Positions 1-8,012 of a stretch of 64,000 nt of DNA are shown here, one piece after another; position 1 is the first letter of the stretch; the number at the start of each line of letters is the position of its first letter. The notes under the pieces are model-generated. The model searched no databases. It was not told the DNA's origin and worked only from the letters and a program-made list of their open reading frames with translations. The position numbers and the translations under genes were made by a program. The stretch is from the NCBI RefSeq assembly GCF_002705925.1, contig NZ_NKRE01000001.1, positions 2,931,282-2,995,281 of the forward strand. The letters run 5' to 3'. This DNA is from Mycobacterium ostraviense. Its GTDB lineage: Bacteria; Actinomycetota; Actinomycetes; Mycobacteriales; Mycobacteriaceae.

Positions 1-677
1 GGTTCCTGACGAGCCACGAAGGTCAGGAGCCGCTGCAGCCGTTCGTCGTCGGATTCGGGTGCGGCCACGCCCCGCGCCGGCGTCACCGACTCGGCCACAG
101 CGACCTCCGCTTCCGGAGGTGCGGCCTGTCGGACTTGTTCCTTCTCGTGGGCGGCCGGTTGCTCTTCCTCCGTGGCGTCCTCAACGACAGGAAGCACTCG
201 GGTGCTCGCCAGGTCTCCTGTGGCACCCGGCTCCTCATCCTTGATGGCGGGGAGCACCCGGGTCCGTTCCAGATCCGTCCCGCCCGAATCAGCGGTGACC
301 GGCGGACTCGCGGCGACGGGCGGCGCAGGCTGTCCGCGGAGTTGCCGCAGTGTCGACTCGACTCGTCGCACCGCTCGCGCGCGGGCCTCGTCGATCACCG
401 CGGCTTCGGCCGCGCGGCGGGCGGAATCAAGCATCACCGCTGACCTGAGCGTCCTCAACTCGTCGTTGGCAGAACCGACGATCCGGTCTAAGTCGTCTTT
501 CAGATACGCTGCCAGCGCGGCGGTTTCGGCATTGTTCGGCGACAGCTCGACGGGCCAGAGCCCGCCGATCACCCACGGGGTGCAATCGGGGGGAGAACTG
601 AAAGCCGGAATCGTGAGGGATTCTTCCGTCGCTCTCCGCAGGCGCTGGCGCGCCGTCCGCCTGCCGAAGATCCCCAC
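1..677 (-). CDS. Hypothetical protein with TRVLP repeats, 3' end outside window
   Basis: Continuous frame of about 225 codons running off the window. The first in-frame start is a GTG two codons after a TAG, with no clear ribosome binding site. The N-terminus (GIFGRRTARQRLRRATEESL) is basic. A helical Ala/Arg/Glu stretch follows at about residues 60-110, then a Pro/Glu-rich tail with two copies of TRVLP (ERTRVLP, STRVLP). No signal peptide or membrane segment is seen. It sits where M. tuberculosis has Rv0029, downstream of the Rv0027/Rv0028-like genes on the same strand, so it may belong to that transcription unit. I do not recognise the family; the Rv0029 link rests on position only. Confidence 0.55.
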   Translation of the reverse strand, partial: MGIFGRRTARQRLRRATEESLTIPAFSSPPDCTPWVIGGLWPVELSPNNAETAALAAYLKDDLDRIVGSANDELRTLRSAVMLDSARRAAEAAVIDEARARAVRRVESTLRQLRGQPAPPVAASPPVTADSGGTDLERTRVLPAIKDEEPGATGDLASTRVLPVVEDATEEEQPAAHEKEQVRQAAPPEAEVAVAESVTPARGVAAPESDDERLQRLLTFVARQE

Positions 678-757
678 CGGCTAAGCGTACCGGGACTGCG
701 AGAGCCGCTGCAGATGCCTGAATTGTGCCGGCTCCATGGCCTGGGTAGCGTAAAGCC

Positions 758-901
758 ATGGCTGATTCTGCGCTGCAGCAGCAACTCGACGAGGTGCGGA
801 CCTTACTGTCCCGCGCGCGAGAGTTGTTCGGCGCCAATCCCATCGAACCGCCCACCGATATCGTCCCAGATCCTGAGACGGCCAGGCCCTGGATGCTCTA
901 G
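758..901 (+). CDS. Small hypothetical protein, 47 aa
   Basis: Short ORF starting MADSALQQQLDEVRTLLSRA, an amphipathic helix, and ending in a Pro/Asp-rich tail (NPIEPPTDIVPDPET) that closes with ARPWML. No good Shine-Dalgarno precedes the ATG. A TAGCGT hexamer lies just upstream, so a leaderless transcript is possible. The ORF is divergent from the gene ending at the window edge and convergent with the Rv0028-like gene, whose stop lies 4 bp away. The helix-plus-acidic-tail composition looks like real protein rather than antisense noise. No function is assigned. Confidence 0.45.
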   Translation: MADSALQQQLDEVRTLLSRARELFGANPIEPPTDIVPDPETARPWML

Positions 902-905
902 AGCG

Positions 906-1211
906 TCACCGCCGGCGCCGGCGCAGTTGGTGCGCCAGTAGTTTCTCAATCGCCGCGTCGAGATCTTGGTTGGTCGGGACGCTGGGGGACGGCGTGTGCC
1001 CGGCCGCGATGATCTCGTCGCGTACTTCCAGCAAGGCTTTGAGGCAGGAAACGTCGGCGGTCAGCAGGATGCCCTCGGCCAAAGTCTCGGCATCGGTATC
1101 CATGGCGCCCTCACTCAGCGCGACGCTATGCATGTAGCCACCACGACAGGAGCGAACCAGGATGTGCCCACTGGGATGGACGGTGTCGAAGGCAGGATTG
1201 GCGTCCGTCAT
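906..1211 (-). CDS. Rv0028-like conserved hypothetical protein (DUF2694 type)
   Basis: A 101-residue protein, which is the length of M. tuberculosis Rv0028, in the matching position. The ATG chosen (MTDANPAFDTVHPSGHILV) lies 7 bp after the upstream gene's stop; an in-frame upstream ATG would overlap that gene by 53 bp. The sequence has a compact N-terminal beta-rich part with GHILVRSCRGGYMHSVAL, a helical middle and a poly-Arg end (LRRRRR). No membrane segment is present. Proteins of this group sit beside EspC-like genes, which suggests a link to type VII secretion. That role is inference. Confidence 0.7.
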   Translation of the reverse strand: MTDANPAFDTVHPSGHILVRSCRGGYMHSVALSEGAMDTDAETLAEGILLTADVSCLKALLEVRDEIIAAGHTPSPSVPTNQDLDAAIEKLLAHQLRRRRR

Positions 1212-1218
1212 CGTCCTG

Positions 1219-1536
1219 TCATCGATCGGGGTCAAAGACTCTGCTGAAGTCCCGTGCCGCGTCTTGGTCATGCCGTTCCCACATGGCGGCCGACGTCCTC
1301 AGGCTCTGGGCGATATCGGCATGGTCATCGGCTTGCTGCTCGTAACACTGGCGCCGCAACTCGAGGAGTTCCCGGCCGGCGCCCCGAAGCTCGGCGAAGA
1401 TCGGCCCGAGCGACTCCAGGCTCTCCAGGATCGCGGCATGCGACGACGGCACGGTGCGCAAGTACTCCGACGTCTCCTGGTGATGGGCGGCGGCTTCACG
1501 TAAGTGCGCCGGCACCACATGGATTCGATCTGCCAT
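1219..1536 (-). CDS. EspC-like type VII secretion target (Rv0027 homologue)
   Basis: A 105-residue, mostly helical protein starting MADRIHVVPAHLREAAAHHQ, the typical opening of the DUF2580/EspC family (xxxIxVxPxxLRxxAxxH). A conserved W appears late in the helix pair (SAAMWERHDQD). The start is set by AAGGAG eight bases upstream. M. tuberculosis Rv0027 has the same length and position. EspC-family proteins are small helical ESX substrates or partners. No C-terminal YxxxD/E signal is obvious here, so secretion is not established from sequence. It is followed at 7 bp by the Rv0028-like gene, consistent with co-transcription. Confidence 0.75.
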   Translation of the reverse strand: MADRIHVVPAHLREAAAHHQETSEYLRTVPSSHAAILESLESLGPIFAELRGAGRELLELRRQCYEQQADDHADIAQSLRTSAAMWERHDQDAARDFSRVFDPDR

Positions 1537-1575
1537 CCGCGTCTCCTTTTGTGTGCCGGCGGTCAGCCGGCGGGG

Positions 1576-2844
1576 TCAGTATTGCGAACCGGCCGAGGGA
1601 GCGGCCGGCCGGGTCGGTGTCGGTGCGCCGGCCCGGGCCGGCCCCGTCGGAGTCGTGGTGGCGGGCGGATGCTCCCAGCCTAGGAAGCTTGGCCCGCCGA
1701 TGCTGGAAACCTGTTGAATCTGGCCGTCGAGCAGTGCCTTGTTGCGGCCAAGCGCGAGCGCATGCCGATCGACGAAGAGGCCGATGTCGCCAGGTTCGAG
1801 CCGAGCCGGGTCTATCGGGTCGGTGACCGCCGTGCCCGGCGGCGGCAGGAAAATTCCCTGCTGCTGGAACGCATCTGGGATCGGCGTTCCGCCGGCTGCA
1901 GCCTTGATGGCGGCCGCGAGTTGGGGGTTGGCGGCGGTGACCGTCTCACCGTTGGGCAACGTGACGGCCGTCGGACCGGTCGGTGGCGAGTCCGGCTTGT
2001 CCGGTGATGGTTGCGCGTCGGTGTCTTCGTGGTGTTCCCGGTCTTTGGGGTCATCGGGGTGGCCGGCTGGCTCGTGGTCCGGATCGCCGGAATCCAGTTC
2101 GGGTTCGTCGCGGTCGGCGAGTCCTGGTTCAGATCCCCGGAATAATCCCGAAAGCGGAGACCCGCCCCAACCGGGGCCGGGCGTCGGCGAGGTTGCCCCT
2201 GCCGGTAACCCCGGCATCGGTAGGCCCCCGAGGTTGGGCATGCCGGGCATTGTCGGCGCCATCTGCGGCGCCGGGGAACTGGCGCCGGGCATCGGGGCCT
2301 CCCCGTCCGGCAACGCCGGATCGTCGAACCACAACGAATCGAGAAGAGGGTCGTCAGACAGCAGATCCGCCTGCTGACCGCCACCATCGCCGGCCGCGCG
2401 TGCAGGCGTCGCCGGCCCCGGCCCGATCGTCCCGGGCTCGTCCTTCGAGGCGTTGTACAGCGACGTCCACGCCGCCATCAGGGTCGCCTTGGACGTGTCG
2501 TCGAGGCTGGCGTTGGCGACCACCTCACGGATATCCCTGAGCTTGCCGATCAGGAACCGCTGGAAATCACGGGCGCCCGCCGGTGTGTCCAGATCCGATC
2601 GCGTCCGGACCGCCGCTTCGGTCTCCCGCTGAAGTTGGTTGAGCGCGTCGCGACCCTCGACAGCGGTCAGGTGTGCGTTCAGGATCGCCGAAATCACTTG
2701 CAAGTCGAGCTGCGAGCTCGCCGAATTCTGATGTGCCAGAGCGGCTTCCGCTCCCGCGATCGCGTCGGCGGCTGTTGCCTGACCGCAATCGGGCGGTACG
2801 GATGCAGATTCGCCCCGCTGCGGGCGATCACGCGACCCTGCCAT
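1576..2844 (-). CDS. DUF4226-type protein with Pro-rich linker (Rv0026 homologue)
   Basis: About 422 residues. The N-terminal region (residues 20-130) is helical and contains GARDFQRFLIGKLRDIREVV, which resembles the neighbouring Rv0025-like protein ([16 protein letters not shown]). This is an intra-operon paralogy. Residues 150-290 form a long Pro/Gly/Asp-rich, probably disordered linker. The C-terminal ~110 residues fold separately (LPNGETVTAANPQL, LEPGDIGLFVDRHALALG). The PGDIG...HALALG pattern recalls the end of NlpC/P60-like modules but lacks a catalytic Cys. M. tuberculosis Rv0026 is 448 aa. The ATG start is a compromise; an in-frame GTG 42 nt upstream is also possible. Probable ESX-associated cell-envelope factor. 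Confidence 0.7.
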   Translation of the reverse strand: MAGSRDRPQRGESASVPPDCGQATAADAIAGAEAALAHQNSASSQLDLQVISAILNAHLTAVEGRDALNQLQRETEAAVRTRSDLDTPAGARDFQRFLIGKLRDIREVVANASLDDTSKATLMAAWTSLYNASKDEPGTIGPGPATPARAAGDGGGQQADLLSDDPLLDSLWFDDPALPDGEAPMPGASSPAPQMAPTMPGMPNLGGLPMPGLPAGATSPTPGPGWGGSPLSGLFRGSEPGLADRDEPELDSGDPDHEPAGHPDDPKDREHHEDTDAQPSPDKPDSPPTGPTAVTLPNGETVTAANPQLAAAIKAAAGGTPIPDAFQQQGIFLPPPGTAVTDPIDPARLEPGDIGLFVDRHALALGRNKALLDGQIQQVSSIGGPSFLGWEHPPATTTPTGPARAGAPTPTRPAAPSAGSQY

Positions 2845-2906
2845 GCCGCGTGACAGTACCCAGGCGCACGGGTGCCCACAATTCACCTCGGCTCGCCGGT
2901 GCGCGG

Positions 2907-3269
2907 CTAACCCGCGGGGCCGCCATACTGCGCCAGCAATCGGGCCAGCACAGCACTTTTGGTGCGATCCAGCTCGCGGGCGTCGGCCACGATCGCGGTG
3001 ATCTCGCATTGCTTGTCGAGCAAGAATCGCTGAAACTCCCGGGCTCCGATGGGGGTGTCGACGGCGAGCTCAGCCTGGTCCGAAACGGCACGCTCGATGT
3101 CGGCTGCAATCGCGTCCAGCCGACGGATGCTCTCCCGCATCATGGCGTGTGCGCTGGCAAGAGCCTCGGCCAGCCCACGGTCGGCCTCGGCTATCGCCTC
3201 GTATTGCCGACCCAGCACCGCCTGCCGTGCCGCGATGGCATCCGGCGAGGATCCGGCTTGCTCCGACAT
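2907..3269 (-). CDS. DUF4226 protein (Rv0025 homologue)
   Basis: A 120-residue all-helical protein ([20 protein letters not shown]), the same length as M. tuberculosis Rv0025. The start is supported by a GGGAGGG sequence about 9 bases upstream; the longer in-frame start would sit in the gap after the NlpC/P60 gene. The motif [13 protein letters not shown] is shared with the N-terminal domain of the next gene downstream, so the two likely arose by duplication. No catalytic residues or signal peptide are visible. It lies in the run of NlpC/P60, Rv0026-like and EspC-like genes. Confidence 0.75.
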   Translation of the reverse strand: MSEQAGSSPDAIAARQAVLGRQYEAIAEADRGLAEALASAHAMMRESIRRLDAIAADIERAVSDQAELAVDTPIGAREFQRFLLDKQCEITAIVADARELDRTKSAVLARLLAQYGGPAG

Positions 3270-3314
3270 GGGTTCAACCCTCCCATCCTGCCCGCCCGGC
3301 CGGGCGTTAATCAC

Positions 3315-4136
3315 TCACAGCGGTCTGCGGATCTGCACGTCGCTGCCCAACCGGCTGATCCGCACCGAAGCACCCGAGTACGGCGCCTCGACGACCAAGT
3401 TGTTGCCAATCGCCATCTGGACGTGTCCCGGATGCGGAAAGACGAGATCACCGGGCCGCACCTGGGAACGCGGCACGGCTATCCCGTCGTGTATCTGTTG
3501 ATAGGTCGTGCGGTCCAGGTGAACGCCCGCCTGTGCGTAGGCCCATTGGACCAACCCGGAACAGTCGAATTGGCCGGGTCCCGTCGCGCCCCACACATAC
3601 GGGCAGCCCAGCCGTGACAGCGCGGCCCGCGCGGCGATCGCGGCTCGGCCGCCCATTGCCCGGCTGCCGTATCGCGACATCCGGTACCGCAGCGCGCGCA
3701 GCGCGGCCGCATGCCGTCGCGCCCGGAGGTGGGCCGACACGACATGCGCTCGTTGCGCGCGCAACCGCGCGACGCGCCGATAGATGGCCTCGCGCTGGGC
3801 CATTGGGGTCACCGGGGTCACGGCGGCGTCGGTGCGGGCCTGCTCGACGATGCTTCCGGTCAGCTGGCCAGCGCGGTCCCGGTCCCGGTGCGCATCGGCG
3901 ATGACCGCGGCAACGGCCGCATCGGTTCGCGCCGCGGACAACAGGGCGTCCCTGCCGTCGTTTGCCCGGCGTTCATACCGACCCTGGGAAGCATCGATAT
4001 CGAGCGCGGCGGCGCGTCGCAGCAGTTGCTCGTGATGCGCGGTCTCAGCGATCAGCGTCGATGGCAGACCACTTAGACCACGGCCGTCGAAAAGCCGATG
4101 GGCGCGGCTCAACACCTCGATTTCGGTATGGCTCAC
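3315..4136 (-). CDS. NlpC/P60 peptidoglycan hydrolase-like protein (Rv0024 homologue)
   Basis: A 273-residue protein with an N-terminal helical domain (about 1-165, rich in Ala/Arg) and a C-terminal NlpC/P60 domain. The catalytic Cys is in GQFDCSGLVQWAY and the His is in HPGHVQMAIG, as in D,L-endopeptidases that cut peptide stems. No N-terminal Sec signal is evident, which is unusual for a secreted hydrolase and fits export by another route such as ESX. M. tuberculosis Rv0024 (281 aa) is the positional match. Its ATG overlaps the stop of the XRE regulator gene (ATGA), so the two are translationally coupled. Confidence 0.82.
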   Translation of the reverse strand: MSHTEIEVLSRAHRLFDGRGLSGLPSTLIAETAHHEQLLRRAAALDIDASQGRYERRANDGRDALLSAARTDAAVAAVIADAHRDRDRAGQLTGSIVEQARTDAAVTPVTPMAQREAIYRRVARLRAQRAHVVSAHLRARRHAAALRALRYRMSRYGSRAMGGRAAIAARAALSRLGCPYVWGATGPGQFDCSGLVQWAYAQAGVHLDRTTYQQIHDGIAVPRSQVRPGDLVFPHPGHVQMAIGNNLVVEAPYSGASVRISRLGSDVQIRRPL

Positions 4137-4939
4137 TGGTCTTGTTCTCTGCCGTTGTGGTGTGTCTGGTCCGGGCCCGCCGTGTCAATCGTCTCGGCGA
4201 CCGCCATGGCGTCCACGAAGGCCCGAACGCGAGGTAGAGCTCCCGGGGGGATGACCCCTCTATTGCGGATGTCCCACATTTCGTCGGTGCTCACTCCGAT
4301 CAGCGCAGCGATGACGGTTTCCGGTAGCGGCGACTGCGCGCATGCCCGATCGAATCGCGCACTCAAGCTGGTCGACATCCGCTCCAGCAGCGTGCTGCGC
4401 ATGGCCTCGAGCGCCTGCAGATGGCGCATCAGTCGGTTGCTGGACTCCGAACCGGCGTTGACCGCCACCCGCCACGAGCTCGCCGCCAACATCTCTGCCT
4501 TCACGCACTGTGAGACCACGGACAGAATATACGTCTCATATTCATTTGACGTCGTCGCCGGTAGTCTGTCGATGACGGATCTGAGGGTATCGAGCTGGGC
4601 TTCGGCGTAACCCTCGAGCACATCGGTGTCACTGTGACGGTCGACCACCACGGTGCCGGGGCGTCGCGGCGACGTTGCCGCAGGGGGCTGGGCTGCCATC
4701 AGCCGCGCCAGCTCGGCATCGGGATCGGCGGCTACCAACAGCCGAGAATACGTGCCGGGAGGCAGGCCAAGCCCGTTTTCGACCTTCTGAACTGTACCTT
4801 TATGCGGCTTGCGAGCGCCCCGTTCCAAATAGCTGAGCCCCATGATGCTCACGCCCGTTGCGGCAGCCAGGTCGGCAAGCGACCAGTCGCGCGACTCGCG
4901 CAATGCGCGGATGGCCGCGCCAGCCGATTCACGGCTCAC
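4133..4939 (-). CDS. XRE-family transcriptional regulator (Rv0023 homologue)
   Basis: A 268-residue protein. The N-terminal helix-turn-helix (about residues 3-62) shows GAAIRALRESRDWSLADLAA and GVSIMGLSYLERGARKPHKG, a canonical Cro/C1 HTH. The remainder is an alpha-helical ligand or oligomerisation domain. The GTG start (VSRESAGAAIRALRE) aligns with M. tuberculosis Rv0023; an upstream ATG would add 11 residues. It is divergent from whiB5 across a 144-bp gap holding four TACG(C/T)TT-type repeats that are candidate operator half-sites. It leads the Rv0024-Rv0028-like genes. Confidence 0.85.
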   Translation of the reverse strand: MSRESAGAAIRALRESRDWSLADLAAATGVSIMGLSYLERGARKPHKGTVQKVENGLGLPPGTYSRLLVAADPDAELARLMAAQPPAATSPRRPGTVVVDRHSDTDVLEGYAEAQLDTLRSVIDRLPATTSNEYETYILSVVSQCVKAEMLAASSWRVAVNAGSESSNRLMRHLQALEAMRSTLLERMSTSLSARFDRACAQSPLPETVIAALIGVSTDEMWDIRNRGVIPPGALPRVRAFVDAMAVAETIDTAGPDQTHHNGREQDQ

Positions 4940-4983
4940 CGCAGCCTCCGGCCATAGCCGGATATTACACATGGCCGGCCTAC

Positions 4984-5060
4984 CTACGCTTCTATATACG
5001 TTTTTGTCGCGATTCGCTTGCCAGGCCTGCGCTGGTGTGTATACGCTTTCGCATACGTTT
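4984..5060. promoter_or_regulatory. Fourfold TACG(C/T)TT repeats in Rv0023-like/whiB5 intergenic region
   Basis: Four related heptamers lie in the divergent promoter gap: TACGCTT near 4985, TACGTTT near 4997, TACGCTT near 5042 and TACGTTT near 5054. The last three are preceded by A/T-rich bases (TATACG, TATACG, CATACG). They form two closely spaced pairs about 45 bp apart. The most economical reading is an operator array for the flanking XRE regulator, controlling itself and whiB5. Overlap with an AT-rich -10 element is also possible. Confidence 0.45.
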
Positions 5061-5083
5061 CGGAACAGAAGGAGACGACAGAC

Positions 5084-5500
5084 ATGGCTACCCCGTGCAC
5101 AGGCAACCCGGAACTGTGGTTCGGCTACCCCGACGACGACAGCGGCGACGGCGCGGCGAAGGCTCGCGCCTACGAGCGGTCCGCCACCGAGGCTCGAATT
5201 CAGTGCCTGCGCCGCTGCCCACTGGCGCAGCAACGCCTGTGCGCCGAACGGGCCGTCAAGTATCGCGAGGAGTACGGCGTATGGGCCGGTGTCAAACTTC
5301 CCGGCGGCCAGTACCGCAAGCGGACGCAGCTGGCTCAGGCTCACGAGGTACTGCGGCGGATCGCCGCCGGTGAGATCAATGCCAGACAGCTGCCGGAGAA
5401 CGCTGCCCTGCTGGCGCGCTCCGAACGCGACGCCCGGCCGGTGACCGCGATGGTGTTGCACCTGCCGGCGGCGCACGTAGGCCCCCGCTCGGCGGCGTAG
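5084..5500 (+). CDS. whiB5: WhiB-family iron-sulfur regulator WhiB5
   Basis: A 138-residue WhiB-like protein. Four cysteines suited to a [4Fe-4S] cluster are present: one in MATPCTG and three in IQCLRRCPLAQQRLC, giving C-x3-C-x7-C. This differs from the usual C-x2-C-x5-C but, as I recall it, is what M. tuberculosis WhiB5 has. The turn EEYGVWAGVKLPGGQY corresponds to the conserved G(V/I)W(G/A)G motif, followed by a basic segment (RKRTQL). The start is fixed by AAGGAG about 9 bases upstream. WhiB proteins act with the primary sigma factor. It is divergent from the XRE regulator gene, which may control it. Confidence 0.9.
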   Translation: MATPCTGNPELWFGYPDDDSGDGAAKARAYERSATEARIQCLRRCPLAQQRLCAERAVKYREEYGVWAGVKLPGGQYRKRTQLAQAHEVLRRIAAGEINARQLPENAALLARSERDARPVTAMVLHLPAAHVGPRSAA

Positions 5501-5584
5501 CGGGGGAACGCGGCCCAATCAGTTTGCTGAGTTGGCTTTCGGGGTAGATCCGGGTAACCGAGAGTTCGACTCCGAAGGCGCTCC

Positions 5585-6967
5585 ATGACGTTCGACCTGA
5601 CACCGACGGCAGCACAACACGATCTGGCCCGGCGCACGCACGAGTTCGCCGAAGAAGTGGTTCGGCCGGTGGCGCTGGATTACGACCAGCGGCAGGAATT
5701 TCCCTGGCCGATGCTCGAGGAGGCGGCGCGGCGCGGGTTCTACAGCCCGCTGTTCTACCGCGATCTGATCGGCGATCCGACCGGCCTGTCGCTACCGATG
5801 TTCATGGAGGAGCTGTTCTGGGGGTGCGCCGGAATCGGCCTGGCGATCGTCATGCCCGCGCTGGCCCTGTCGGCGATCGGCCAGGCCGCCTCCCCGGAAC
5901 AGATGCTGCAGTGGGCGCCGGAATGTTTCGGCGCCCCAGGTGATCTCAAACTCGCGGCGCTGGCGATCTCAGAACCCGAAGGCGGCAGCGACGTCCGCAA
6001 TCTGCGCACCCGTGCCCGTCGCGACGGTGACGACTGGATCATCGACGGACACAAGATGTGGATCGGCAACGGGGGAATCGCCAACGTGCACGTGGTCAAC
6101 GCCGTGGTCGACGAAGAACTCGGCCACCGGGGTCAGGCGCTGTTCGTGGTCCCCGGCGGCACGCCGGGACTGGAACTGGTGCGAAAGCTCGACAAGCTGG
6201 GTTGCCGCGCGTCGCACACCGCCGAGTTGCGATTCAACGGGGTCCGCGTCCCGGGCGCCAACCTGCTTGGCGGGCAGGAAAAGCTAGAACACAAACTTGC
6301 CAAAGCCCGCGAAATCGTCGCCGGTGCAAGGCGTTCCAGCTCGGCGACGTTGGGAACTTTCGAACAGACCCGCCCCATGGTGGCCGCCCAGGCCATCGGG
6401 ATTGCCCGCGCCGCATTGGAGTACGCGACATCGTATGCCACCGAGCGCGAGGCGTTCGGCGGGCCCATCATCGACAACCAAGGCATCGCATTTCCATTGG
6501 CGGACTTGGCAACTCAGATCGACGCCGCTCGGCTGCTGACGTGGCGGGCCTCCTGGATGGCGGCCAACAGAGTGCCTTTCGAGCAGGGCGAGGGCTCGAT
6601 GTCGAAGCTGGCCGCCAGCGAGGTCGCCGTCAAGGCCACCGAACGCGCCATCCAAACCATGGGCGGCTGGGGCTACATCACCGATCACCCGGTGGAAAAG
6701 TGGTATCGAGATGCCAAGCTGTACACCATCTTCGAAGGCACCAGCGAAATCCAGCGGATGGTCATCTCGAATGCGCTCGGCGCTGCCGTCGGCACCCCGC
6801 CGCTACATGTCGTGCTCGAACCGTCCGGCGGACCGCTGAACCGGATCTTCGGTCGGGGCACACCGCTGAGATCGCGCGCCGCCGACGCCGCGCTGTCGAT
6901 GCAGGACCGGCTCCCCGAACCGGTGATGCGGGCGGCCATGAAGGTGCTGCGGCCGCCGGGCCGGTGA
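5585..6967 (+). CDS. Acyl-CoA dehydrogenase family protein (FadE-like)
   Basis: A 460-residue flavoprotein expected to oxidise acyl-CoA to enoyl-CoA using FAD. Motifs include LAISEPEGGSD (FAD/substrate signature), ATEREAFGGPI and the C-terminal GGWGYITDHPVEKWYRDAK followed by FEGTSEIQRM, in which the Glu of FEGT is the position of the catalytic base in many members. About 65 residues after the dehydrogenase core are extra compared with the usual ~385-residue enzyme. This gene is not in the M. tuberculosis order here and starts an accessory block. Substrate unknown. Confidence 0.85.
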   Translation: MTFDLTPTAAQHDLARRTHEFAEEVVRPVALDYDQRQEFPWPMLEEAARRGFYSPLFYRDLIGDPTGLSLPMFMEELFWGCAGIGLAIVMPALALSAIGQAASPEQMLQWAPECFGAPGDLKLAALAISEPEGGSDVRNLRTRARRDGDDWIIDGHKMWIGNGGIANVHVVNAVVDEELGHRGQALFVVPGGTPGLELVRKLDKLGCRASHTAELRFNGVRVPGANLLGGQEKLEHKLAKAREIVAGARRSSSATLGTFEQTRPMVAAQAIGIARAALEYATSYATEREAFGGPIIDNQGIAFPLADLATQIDAARLLTWRASWMAANRVPFEQGEGSMSKLAASEVAVKATERAIQTMGGWGYITDHPVEKWYRDAKLYTIFEGTSEIQRMVISNALGAAVGTPPLHVVLEPSGGPLNRIFGRGTPLRSRAADAALSMQDRLPEPVMRAAMKVLRPPGR

Positions 6968-7019
6968 GCCGGCGTAGGGTCGCGGCATCGGGCCGGACAG
7001 CGCACGACGAAGGGCGACG

Positions 7020-8012
7020 ATGAGCAATCTCGAAGCCGCACCGGCTGAAGTTGCCTGCAGCGCTTCACAGACCGCGGGTATCGAGGTGCTGCACCCGCGG
7101 GAGGTGCCGCTGGGCGGACCGCGGGCGATCCCGGTACAACGCACGCTGCCGCAGCGGCACCGATCGCTGATCGGCGCCTGGTGCTTTCTCGACCACTACG
7201 GCCCCGTGACCGGACCCGCCGCGCGGATGGACGTCCCACCTCATCCGCACACCGGGCTGCAAACAGTGAGCTGGTTGTTCAGCGGCGAGGTGGAACACCG
7301 CGACAGCGCGGGTGTGCACGCGATAGTCCGGCCCGGCGAGCTGAACCTGATGACCGCGGGCGCGGGTATCTGTCATTCCGAAGTGTCGCTGCAATCCGGC
7401 TCGGATTCGGTCCTGCACGGCGCCCAGCTGTGGGTGGCCCTGCCCGACGCAGCGCGTCACACCGGGCGAGACTTCGCGCACTACGCACCCGAACCGACTG
7501 CACTGCCGGGTGCCCAGGCGCGGGTATTTCTGGGCAAGCTTGCCGGAAGCCGTTCGCCGGCACACACGTTCACGCCGCTGCTGGGTGCCCAGATCGATCT
7601 GGAACCCAGCGCTGCGCTCGACATCGACATCGACATCGACCAGGCATTCTTGCACGGGGTGCTCTGCGATGCCGGCGAGATCGAGATCGGCAAGACTGCG
7701 CTCGCCGTCGGCGACCTGGGCTACCAAGGCCCGGGCCGCACAACCCCGCACCTGGCCAACGCCGGGGTGCAACCCGGGCGGGTGCTGCTCCTGGGCGGCC
7801 CACCCTTCACCGAGGAATTGGTGATGTGGTGGAACTTCGTCGGCCGCAACCACGACGAGATCGTCACCTATCGGCAGCTGTGGCAAGCCCGCGACGAACG
7901 CTTCGGCGCCGTCACGGGATACCAGGGCACGCTGGCTCGGCTGCCTGCCCCGCCACTGCCCGCCACCCGGCTGCTTCCCAGGCAAGTATCGAACCGAAAG
8001 GATGCCGAATGA
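7020..8012 (+). CDS. Pirin-family bicupin protein
   Basis: A 330-residue protein with the pirin N-terminal cupin. DVPPHPHTGLQTVSWLFSG supplies the metal-binding His pair; VEHRDSAGVHAIVRPGELNL and AGICHSEVS follow. The C-terminal cupin covers about residues 180-300. Pirins bind Fe or other metals; several act as quercetinases or regulators, so the activity cannot be fixed. A microsatellite of GACATC units encodes DIDIDID at about residues 201-207. It follows the acyl-CoA dehydrogenase by 52 bp, and its stop overlaps the acetyltransferase start (ATGA). Confidence 0.85.
   Translation: MSNLEAAPAEVACSASQTAGIEVLHPREVPLGGPRAIPVQRTLPQRHRSLIGAWCFLDHYGPVTGPAARMDVPPHPHTGLQTVSWLFSGEVEHRDSAGVHAIVRPGELNLMTAGAGICHSEVSLQSGSDSVLHGAQLWVALPDAARHTGRDFAHYAPEPTALPGAQARVFLGKLAGSRSPAHTFTPLLGAQIDLEPSAALDIDIDIDQAFLHGVLCDAGEIEIGKTALAVGDLGYQGPGRTTPHLANAGVQPGRVLLLGGPPFTEELVMWWNFVGRNHDEIVTYRQLWQARDERFGAVTGYQGTLARLPAPPLPATRLLPRQVSNRKDAE

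Noticed and set aside
7618..7645. GACATC microsatellite in the pirin gene as a phase-variable switch
   Set aside because: The unit is 6 bp, so slippage stays in frame and would only change the number of Asp-Ile pairs.
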